DNA from: Lachnospiraceae bacterium
GTDB lineage: Bacteria > Bacillota > Clostridia > Lachnospirales > Lachnospiraceae
NCBI GenBank assembly: GCA_902363835.1
Contig: CABJBM010000009.1
Location: forward strand, 1-64,000
Direction of reading: 5' to 3'
DNA: 64,000 bases
Within the stretch, counting starts at the first letter, position 1; each line of letters begins with the position of its first letter. The translations under genes were made by a program, and so were the position numbers. This document shows positions 15,960 to 24,300 of this stretch, one piece after another. The notes below the pieces were generated by a model, which saw nothing but the letters and a program-made list of their open reading frames with translations, was not told the DNA's origin and did no database searches.

Positions 15960-18278
15960 TTACCATGCAAAAGACGTCTTTTGTCCTGGAACCAGATCCA
16001 CCGGTTCGCCATTGTGGGTTATGGTGAGACTGCCATTGGATATCATCTGATAGGATATTCCGTTTTTGTCCGCTTCCACCTTAAGCCTTTGCCCCCGGTA
16101 TTTTACGGAGAATTCATATCCTTCCAGTCCAGCCGGAAGCAGCGGCTGAAAGGAAAGCATTCCTTCCCAGGCTCTAAGCCCTGCAAAGCCATGGACAATG
16201 GACATCCAGGCTCCGGCCATATTGGCCATATGAAGTCCGTCTTTTGTATTCTTCTGCATATCATCAAGATCTGTTCTGATGCATTTCATAAAGTAATCAT
16301 AAGCCTTGTCCCCATCTCCTGTCTCTGCCGCCATAATGGAAAAAATGCAGACAGATAAGGAAGAATCGTGAGTTGCCAGCTTTTCATAATAGTCAAAATC
16401 CCGTTTCTTTTCCTCCTTGGAAAACCGGTTGGGAAGGAAAAACTGTGCCAGCAGCAAATCCGGCTGCTTGCAGACCTGATGCCTGTAAATAAACATGGGA
16501 TGGTAATGAAGCAGCAGAGGGAAATGATCCTCAGGGATTTTCTTTAAATCCAGCACCTTTTTCCGGAGAAAGGCATCGTCCTGCATATGGATCTGCAGAG
16601 CTTTGTCATAGGGTATGTACATCTGGTCTCCGGCTCTTTGAAACTCCCCAAGCTCCTTTAGTTCCAGACCGATCTTTTCAGCAATTTTCTGAAACCTCTT
16701 CCCGTTCTTTTCCTTTAAAAGTCCTGCATATTTTACGGCATTCCACAGATTTTCCCTTGCCATTAAATTGGTATAGCAGTTATTATTCACAAGGGCCGTA
16801 TACTCGTCAGGACCTGTGACGCAGTCAATGCAGAACTTTCCGCCTTTTACCGGGGAATAATGCCCCATATCAATCCAGATCCTGGCGGTTTCCAGAAGAA
16901 TTTCCATTCCGTATTTTTCTAAGAACTCAAAATCCTCCGTTGCATCTAAGTACCGGACTATGGCAAAAGCAATATCCCCATTAATATGGTACTGGGCGGA
17001 ACCTGCGGGAAAATATGCGGAAGACTCTTCCCCGTCAATGCTTCTCCAGGAATATAAGGCTCCCTTTTCATGGCCCATGAGCCGGGCCTGTTCCCTGGCC
17101 TTATCCAGTATGGTATAGCGGTATTCCAGCATTTTTCTGGCAATGGTATCCTCGGAGAACATGAAAACCGGAGCAATATAAGCTTCTGATTCCCAGAAAT
17201 AGTGGCCTCCATAACCTTCCCCGCTTAAACCCTTTGAGGGGATGCTGGTGGCGGAGTCACGCCCTACTGACTGGAGAAGCTGGAATAAATTAAACCGTAT
17301 GGACTGGGTAAGGGATTCATTTCCCTTGATCACCACATCTGCATGGCTCCAAAACTCTTCCATAAAGTCTGCCTGTTCCCGGGCCAGCTGTTCAAAGCCT
17401 GCCTCTGCAGCAAGAAAAGCCTGCTCCACTGAAATCTGTTCATAGGAATTTTCAAATTCTCTCTGGCTGGTAACGTAACTGATATATCTTTGAAGCTTGA
17501 TGGTTTCATTTTCTTTTCCGTTCAGGAAATATTCTGTAACCAGCTTGTTATCCTCTGTTTCACACATAACATTGTCCGCACCTGATATGGTTTCAGTAAC
17601 CGTACAGGCAAGAGACAGCCGGGATCTTTTTGTGGACTGTTTCATGAACATGGCAGGTTTCCCGGAATGGTTTTTATGCTTCATCTCTGTGAGAGTAAAA
17701 GCTCCGTCTCCCAGGCCTTCCTCCACTCTTGGGTCATCTGTTTTTTCTTCCTTGTACACACGGTTCTCTAAGTAAGTTCTGATGCTGATCCCGCCGGAAA
17801 AATTAAGAGGCGTTACGCAGCACTCCCTGGCCGCCACGAATTTGCGCGTCATGCTTACTAAATTCCTGTTTTCTATAAGGACTCTTTTTCCTGATTTTGT
17901 GATCCACAGGATGCGGTTCCTCTCAATTCCGGATTTCATGTCCAGCTCTCTGTAATAGGATTCCATCCGGGAATGCTCCGGGTGGAATATCTCCCCATCC
18001 ACCATAATATCTGTCAGCTTTGCATTGCACACATTCAGCATAATCTGCTTGTTTTTTGCAAATCCATAGGCTGATTCCCCGTATAAAATCGCGGCCTTTT
18101 CAAAAAAACCATTGATAAAGGTGCCTGGCTTGCTGAAATCTTCAGAAATCCTTTCATTGCCGTCTCCCCGCATCCCGATAAATCCATTTGCCAGGGTAAA
18201 TAAAGATTCCCGGATCGCATTCTGTTTAAGCTCAAATTCCTGTTCTGTAATTTTCCAACTATTGATCTGACTGTTCAA
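15960..18278 (-). CDS. GH65 alpha-glucobiose phosphorylase
   Basis: 772 aa, typical for GH65 phosphorylases (maltose, trehalose, kojibiose or nigerose). An N-terminal beta-sandwich is followed by an (alpha/alpha)6 barrel. The catalytic acid is the Glu of GPDEY, near residue 492. Phosphate-binding HDSSLS lies in the later part. It would split an alpha-glucobiose with phosphate into beta-glucose-1-P and glucose, feeding PgmB. The start is a TTG at 18278: GGAGG sits 8 nt upstream of it, while the alternative TTG at 18293 overlaps that site. The LacI operator at 18296-18315 lies immediately upstream. Linkage specificity is not decided by the sequence. Confidence 0.88.
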   Translation of the reverse strand: MNSQINSWKITEQEFELKQNAIRESLFTLANGFIGMRGDGNERISEDFSKPGTFINGFFEKAAILYGESAYGFAKNKQIMLNVCNAKLTDIMVDGEIFHPEHSRMESYYRELDMKSGIERNRILWITKSGKRVLIENRNLVSMTRKFVAARECCVTPLNFSGGISIRTYLENRVYKEEKTDDPRVEEGLGDGAFTLTEMKHKNHSGKPAMFMKQSTKRSRLSLACTVTETISGADNVMCETEDNKLVTEYFLNGKENETIKLQRYISYVTSQREFENSYEQISVEQAFLAAEAGFEQLAREQADFMEEFWSHADVVIKGNESLTQSIRFNLFQLLQSVGRDSATSIPSKGLSGEGYGGHYFWESEAYIAPVFMFSEDTIARKMLEYRYTILDKAREQARLMGHEKGALYSWRSIDGEESSAYFPAGSAQYHINGDIAFAIVRYLDATEDFEFLEKYGMEILLETARIWIDMGHYSPVKGGKFCIDCVTGPDEYTALVNNNCYTNLMARENLWNAVKYAGLLKEKNGKRFQKIAEKIGLELKELGEFQRAGDQMYIPYDKALQIHMQDDAFLRKKVLDLKKIPEDHFPLLLHYHPMFIYRHQVCKQPDLLLAQFFLPNRFSKEEKKRDFDYYEKLATHDSSLSVCIFSIMAAETGDGDKAYDYFMKCIRTDLDDMQKNTKDGLHMANMAGAWMSIVHGFAGLRAWEGMLSFQPLLPAGLEGYEFSVKYRGQRLKVEADKNGISYQMISNGSLTITHNGEPVDLVPGQKTSFAW

Positions 18279-18295
18279 TGTAATGTCCTCCAAGT

Positions 18296-18315
18296 AACTT
18301 GAAACGTTTCAAGTT
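18296..18315. promoter_or_regulatory. LacI-type operator before the GH65 operon
   Basis: Perfect 20-bp palindrome AACTTGAAACGTTTCAAGTT in the 49-bp gap between the lacI stop and the GH65 start. The central CG and TTGAAACGTTTCAA form fit a LacI/GalR operator. A related half-plus site occurs upstream of lacI. Confidence 0.85.
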
Positions 18316-18327
18316 CGACTAAAATTT

Positions 18328-19335
18328 TTATCTGCGATCTGAGACCGACTTATTTTCAACCAAATGAAAGGGCAGGACCTTATGCAAGTTGCTCTTCCCT
18401 TCCTTCATACAGCACATGAGAATTTTTGCAGCTTCGCTTCCCAGCTCATAAAACGGCTGCGAAATACTGCTGATAGCCGGTTCCGTGTAATGGATCATCT
18501 CAATTCCATCAAATCCAAAAACAGAAATCTCCTCAGGTACGCTGATCTTATGCTCAAGCAAAGCCTTTACTGCGCCGATTGCAACCTCATCGGATACGGC
18601 AAATAATGCGGAGAACTTTTCCTCTTCCAGGAGAAAGCGGTTCATATCCTCATACCCTCTCTTAAGACGGTAACCGCCATGCCTGATAAGCCTTGTGTCC
18701 GGCTCAATCCCATGCTTTTTCAGGGCTTTTAAATATCCTTTTAAACGGGGCTCGCCCGCATTGGGATCATCCTTTTCTCCTGCCAGCATGAGGATGCGCT
18801 TATGACCTTTCCTGCACAAGTAATCAACGGCTGCAAAAGAAGCCTCCACATTGTCAATGGTGACGCTTGAAAAAGCCGGATCCTCATAATTGGTCATGAT
18901 AAATACGACCGGTATCCTGCTCTCCTTTAACCGGTCTGCGATCTCTTCCTGAACGGTATTTCCTATGTACAAAATCCCATCCACTTTATTTTTTACAAAG
19001 GTTTCAATCGCCTGCTCTTCCACCTTCATCTCCAGAGCCGTCTGATAAATGATGCCGTTGTATCCTTCCCGCCTGTTAAAATCTTCGATCCCCTTTACTA
19101 CCTTGCTGATCACAGGGCTGGAAATATCGGGGATCATGATTCCCACCGTATTGGTGGAATTCACCTTAAGGCTTCTGGCTATTACGTTAGGAGTGTAATT
19201 CAATTCCTTTACGGCTGCTTCTACACGGGCCTGAAGATCCGGTTTTACATATTTCTGGTTTAACACCTTTGATGCGGTTCCCAGACTGACTTCGGCAAGT
19301 TTTGCAACATCCTTCAAGTTATACGCTTTTTTCAT
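18328..19335 (-). CDS. LacI/GalR-family transcriptional regulator
   Basis: 335 aa. N-terminal HTH LKDVAKLAEVSLGTASKVLN (residues ~6-25) and hinge helix, then a periplasmic-binding-like sensor domain (~60-330) with IMIPDISSPV and the GFDGIE region. It most likely represses the GH65-ABC operon through the palindrome at 18296 and its own gene through the site at 19350. GGAG precedes the ATG. The inducer is presumably the imported disaccharide. Confidence 0.88.
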   Translation of the reverse strand: MKKAYNLKDVAKLAEVSLGTASKVLNQKYVKPDLQARVEAAVKELNYTPNVIARSLKVNSTNTVGIMIPDISSPVISKVVKGIEDFNRREGYNGIIYQTALEMKVEEQAIETFVKNKVDGILYIGNTVQEEIADRLKESRIPVVFIMTNYEDPAFSSVTIDNVEASFAAVDYLCRKGHKRILMLAGEKDDPNAGEPRLKGYLKALKKHGIEPDTRLIRHGGYRLKRGYEDMNRFLLEEEKFSALFAVSDEVAIGAVKALLEHKISVPEEISVFGFDGIEMIHYTEPAISSISQPFYELGSEAAKILMCCMKEGKSNLHKVLPFHLVENKSVSDRR

Positions 19336-19645
19336 AGAATATCTCCATACTTGAAACGTTATAAATAATATATATCACAGTTTTTAAGTTGTCCATTGAT
19401 TTATTATCCATATTATGTACTATTTTTTTGTCTAATTTCTACATATTTTTACATTTTCAGCAGAAAGATTGTCAAAAAAATAACCGAACCTCTATTGGCT
19501 GGTCCGGATCAAAATAGGGAAAAATACAGAATAAACCCAAAGAAAGGCATCCGCAGCTTTTTGCAAGATGCAGGCTGGAGATACCCTTTCCCTGTAATTT
19601 TCATCACCTTACAAAGGATAAAATTTCTAAACAGCCGGCTCGTTT
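19336..19645. other. Intergenic region holding the lacI promoter
   Basis: Apart from the lacI promoter near 19350-19395, I see no gene. On the plus strand a frame of 105 codons crosses it but lacks a ribosome site and a familiar sequence. GCCGGC repeats at 19634-19639 and 19653-19658 could form a weak stem at the 3' end of the neighbouring gene. Confidence 0.5.
19350..19395 (-). promoter_or_regulatory. lacI promoter with imperfect operator
   Basis: Minus strand TGGACA (19390-19395), 17-bp spacer, TATATT (19367-19372), followed by TATAACGTTTCAAG (plus strand CTTGAAACGTTATA, 19350-19363). The site keeps one full half of the palindrome at 18296, pointing to weak autoregulation. Confidence 0.6.
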
Positions 19646-21061
19646 TTACACAGCCGGCCCGCCAATGTGCCTGGATATCTCATCAAGGTAAGATACCCAT
19701 AAGTCAGGGCTGAAATCCAGTATTTTCATCGTTGTTTCCGTTGTTTCCCTGCTTAAGATTTCATTGAAAAAATCCGTCTCAAAGTAATGGATTTTTTCGG
19801 TCTTATAATCATGATCAATCATGTAAACCAGATTAATTCCCTGTAAGCAGAATACTGCCGCTTTCGGCTGCTCACTGTTTATGATCCTGATCTTGTCAGC
19901 ACTTTTTTCGCTGATAAAGGAGTTAAAGCGCTTTAAGTAGGGAATGCGTTTCTCCGGCGGAAAATTTACGGCACCAAAAAGGGGGACAATGGCTTTTCCC
20001 GTAGAGCAAAAGCCAACCATGGCATCCACTGTCACGTAAAAGATGGTTTCCTTGTCCAGGATTCTATGAAAAAGCTCCAGAATAGCTTTCTTTGCGATTT
20101 CCCTGCCTTCTGTAAGTTGCAAATCCATTTCTCCAACCAGATAACCAAGGGATATAAAATTATATACGGCATCCACATGCATGTCCGCCAGTCTGGAAAG
20201 AATGGAAGGATCTGCCTGCAAAGCCGCAGAAGCTTCTCTTCCGCTATAGCTTATTTTCTTAGCCCCCTGCCTTAAAATCGAATTATAGAATACGTTTAAA
20301 TATCCTTTGTGGGTGACAAAAGCCATAAAGGGCATCCCATCTAACAGCAGGCTGAAAGTCAGAAGAAATTGCCCCTTTAAATACAAAAAGGAGCAATCCA
20401 TTTTCTTTGTAATTTTCCATAAATTCAAATCCACATACTCCTGAGCCTTGACAATGGATGAAAGAATGCCGGTATTATATTTGCTGGAGGACGCCTCAAA
20501 AACAGACACATCAAAAAAGTGATTAAAAGAGATTTTCTCCCGTTTCCGGGAACTGGATATTTTAATTCTCTGGAAAATATCGGAATAAGACGGGTCAAGA
20601 AAGGGAAGGTTACTGTAAAACTCCATGGGAATATCCTGGTTTTCCATGATGTGTTCGGATAAAAGCACACAGAACATGTTCAGGATTGTCTTTTTTCCCA
20701 GAAAGCCTGCTTCTCTGTCAGGATACCCCAGGTTTCCATTGTTTTCTCTGTCGAAATCTTTATCAAAAGCATATTCTATGGCATAAGCCAGAAACATTTC
20801 CAGCTCATATCCGGAACTGAAATCATATATGACCGGAAAAATATGCATGAATTTTAAATAACAGCTGTGGCCATACAGCGCTTCGGCAAAATAGGCTGCC
20901 GCTTGTCTGCTGAATGTCCTCTTTTCTTTTAGAAAAGGCAGCCTTCCTCCTTTTAATATCTTGCTTAATCCGCTTGGAGTCATATTCATGCTTATTGCAA
21001 AGTCTGTTTTCGGCGTCTGTGCAATATCGATCAGATCTTCCAGCAATCTACCGGTTTTCAT
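19646..21061 (-). CDS. Large HTH-containing regulator-like protein of unknown family
   Basis: 471 aa. Residues ~5-45 look like an XRE-type helix-turn-helix (DLIDIAQTPKTDFAISMNM, then TPSGLSKILKGGR). The remaining ~420 residues contain no domain I can name; they are helical with mixed hydrophobic blocks and no membrane anchor. It is transcribed away from the giant LPKTG adhesin, with a 248-bp shared upstream region, which suggests it may control that gene (inference). The start at 21061 is chosen because AGGGAG lies upstream; a GTG at 21076 overlaps that site. Confidence 0.6.
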   Translation of the reverse strand: MKTGRLLEDLIDIAQTPKTDFAISMNMTPSGLSKILKGGRLPFLKEKRTFSRQAAAYFAEALYGHSCYLKFMHIFPVIYDFSSGYELEMFLAYAIEYAFDKDFDRENNGNLGYPDREAGFLGKKTILNMFCVLLSEHIMENQDIPMEFYSNLPFLDPSYSDIFQRIKISSSRKREKISFNHFFDVSVFEASSSKYNTGILSSIVKAQEYVDLNLWKITKKMDCSFLYLKGQFLLTFSLLLDGMPFMAFVTHKGYLNVFYNSILRQGAKKISYSGREASAALQADPSILSRLADMHVDAVYNFISLGYLVGEMDLQLTEGREIAKKAILELFHRILDKETIFYVTVDAMVGFCSTGKAIVPLFGAVNFPPEKRIPYLKRFNSFISEKSADKIRIINSEQPKAAVFCLQGINLVYMIDHDYKTEKIHYFETDFFNEILSRETTETTMKILDFSPDLWVSYLDEISRHIGGPAV

Positions 21062-21151
21062 CTCTTGCTCCCTCACTATTTCTTATTTTGGAAAATATTG
21101 TAACATGATTTTTTCTTTTTGTCTATTTCCCTGTAACTTTTTATCCGCATT

Positions 21152-21224
21152 TTCAAGCACCAATTCAAGCAACCTTATATAATTTTTACAGGATTCTTTT
21201 TGCTGAGGCGGAACCGCCGGCAAA
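21152..21224 (+). promoter_or_regulatory. Upstream region of the adhesin gene: direct repeats and hairpin
   Basis: TTCAAGC occurs at 21152-21158 and 21164-21170, followed by TATAAT at 21178-21183 with no clear -35. Then TTTGC (21199-21203), GGCGG (207-211), CCGCC (214-218) and GCAAA (220-224) form a stem in the leader. A further inverted GCTTGAA lies near 21265. I could not match the leader to a known riboswitch. Confidence 0.35.
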
Positions 21225-21309
21225 GGGATTTCTTTTCATATAAATCGGTGATTCTCAGGCTTACGCTTGAAATTAAATGTAAGACATAAATACTAAGGAG
21301 GAATGAGAA

Positions 21310-24300
21310 TTGAAAAAAAGGAAACAAAGACGGCTGGTAAGCTGGCTGTTGGTGATGATGATCACACTGAACGTGTTTTCGCCCCTTAATCATGTATGGG
21401 CCGAAGGGCTTGATACATTGGACGGCGGCTTAGACAGCGTGATTGAGATCAGCAACAGCGATCATGTGGCTTCCGGCAGTCAGGCAAATAAGCCGGAGGC
21501 TTCCGGGGAGGAGGAAACGGATGTTCCAGGGGATACCGGAGGATTGGAGAAAGGGCAGACTGACGAGCCTACAACAGCCACAGATTCCAATGCTTCCGGC
21601 GTAAGCCTTCTGGCAGCACCTGGACCAATGGACGCCGTACCCCTGGCCGGTGCAAAGGATGTAACAAAACTGCTTACGGATCTGATCATATCAATCACGC
21701 AGAATGATTCACCTGTTACAGAAATAACCGCAGGACAGAATTTTACTGTGGAGGGTTCTTTTCATGTACCTGTACAAGGCGACGGCATCAGCGATCCTGA
21801 CCAATATGTCAGGTATGGGGACTATGCGATCCTGCAATTGGATGAAGGCATTACTGTTGTAGGTTCCACAGAGCTTGATTTGATGTTTGAAGGAGAAAAG
21901 GTAGGGACACTTACGTTTGAGAATAATCCGTTACAGGTAAGAATTGACTTTAGTGGGGAGGTCCTTAATGAGCCCGGCACTTCCAATGTCAACTGTGAAT
22001 TCGGCGTCTCCATGAAGTACACCGGTACTGATGTTACGGAAGAAGAACCAAAAGACAATGTCTGGATCTTAGGGAAACAGTTTACCATCAAGGCTGCGGA
22101 GATTCCCATTACCCAGACCCAGTCAAAAAGCGGCAAGCTCTCTGACGATAAGACACAAATTGAATGGACTGTCAAAGTAAACGCGAAAAAGAGCAGCGAT
22201 ATTTCTTTGCTTGGCTATTTATTCCAGGATGACTTAACCAATGCAGGTGAGTATGTTGAAAACTCGTTCAAGGTCAATGACCATGAGCCGGATCCAAAGG
22301 TCACTCCTGATGCCGGTCATGTACTTTCCTATGTGTTTGGGGATGTGAAAGGAGAACAGGTCATCACCTTCAGCACTGAGATTCCTGCAAATACGCTCAT
22401 TACAGGGGGAACAATCAAAAATACCGCAAAGTTCGGAAAGGATAAGCTGATTGATACAAATACACCTGAAATCTCCATTCCTCCGAAGACGCTGATTAAA
22501 AAAAGCGGTATTGCCGGAGATGGGTTAAGCGGAGATATATATAACCCCAACAACCGCACAATTACATGGACAATTATTGCAAACCAGGACCAGATTCCCT
22601 TAAAGGATTTAACCATTACGGACACTCTTCCCACCAACCCGGCCGGTTTAAGCTGGAAATCAGCAAAGTGGGAATATGAATCGGCGGCAGACACATGGGC
22701 TGAGCTTACAACAGGCGATGGGTTAACTGATGTGCCCTCCTATGAGTATCAGCCTGCAGGCGGGGCATATAAGCTAACGGGTACTACCAGCAAGAAGGTG
22801 AGACTGACAATTGTAAGCAATGTCTCTGATGATGCATATGTGGGATCAGTCAGAACCTACCGTAACACCGCATACCTGACCTGGAACGGCAAGCCGGCCG
22901 GAACCTTTTCCAGCTTTGCTGATGTAAGCATTGGTATTGACGGTCTTACAAAGGGCTATGTATCAACTGATTATGTCAACCGGCAAATCACATGGAGAAC
23001 AACTGTTGACTTAAAAAAACAGACAGGCTTTACAAGCACAAGTGACATTAAGGTATACGACCTGCTGATTTATGGAAAATCCGGAACCGTTAACATAGGT
23101 ACCAGTAACTTGCCTGACCTGCTTCCAACAGGTTCTGATCTCACAAAGCTTACACCAAAATACGGGCAGAAGATTGTTGATAATAGCTGGCCTGCCGGCT
23201 TAAACTATGAAATAAAACCCGTTATAGCGGGCGGCACCCGTGTAGGGGATCTTCTTATTGTCAGTGGATTTGGCACTGATAAGGCATATCCCTTTACCTT
23301 TAAAACACAGGTACTGGATCCCACTATTTTCGCTGCAAATACAGGCAAAAGTATTGACAATACCGCTTCCCTGTATTACGGAGCAGTCTATCTGGATAAC
23401 GGCAGTGCTTCAACTACATATAACAGCAACGTTTTAAGCAAGCAGGTGTATCAGGCAGGAACCAACACTGTGGGCAATAGCGAAAACGCGTTTAATCCTA
23501 AGGATAAGACGGCAGTATTCCGCCTGAACATTAATTGGGAGGGCCGCGACTTAACCGGCGCTGCCATTGCAAACGGAACGCTGGGCAAGGTGACTGTGAC
23601 AGATACATTACCTGATGGCTGGTCCTTTGTTGATATTGATTCCAACGTAACATACCAGCTTTATACCAGCACCAACACTCTGGTAACAGATAGCTCAGAC
23701 ATCCTGGAAAGCGCCGTCATTTCCGGCCGAAACGCTGAGTTTGTGTTTAAAAAGCTGGAAAAGGCTTACTATATTTTAGTAAAAGCAAAACTTTCCGATG
23801 ACAAGCATATGGATTACTTAAAGACATCATATTCAAACGGCAAAAACGATTCCTACCAGACAGCGGCCAACAGTGTTAAGCTGACAGCGGAAAATGACAG
23901 CAGCTGGAAGCCTCAAAAGGAGGCATCAATTCAGGTGCCAACGCAATTTCTGGTAAAAAATATCAATACAGGCAAAAACCCAATCGAGTGGACAATCAAA
24001 TTCAATCCCTATGATTTGCCGGGCTTTACCAATATAAAAATTACGGACAAAATACCCGTAGGGCTTGAACTTTTGTTTCTGCGGAACGGTTCCCTGGATT
24101 TTACCGCTTTCACTGTCACAGAGTATGATCAGATGGTAAACGGGGCATTCCCAACCTCAGGAGGGACGGTGCTGACCACCGGACAGCTGCAGGACAGGCT
24201 TTCCTATGATAAGGATTCCCGTGAGTTATCCATGACTCTCACAGACGGCAAGTTATATCAGATCGTTTATATCACCGAGGTAACCGGCAATGTGGGGAGC

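Noticed and set aside
18296-18315. Catabolite-control (cre) site reading of the palindrome
   Set aside because: The 12-bp TGAAAC-GTTTCA core lacks the 14-bp cre spacing; the position beside a LacI gene fits a local operator better.
21152-21309. c-di-GMP, c-di-AMP or other known riboswitch in the adhesin leader
   Set aside because: The GGCGG-AA-CCGCC hairpin is clear, but the conserved bases of those aptamers are missing by eye.
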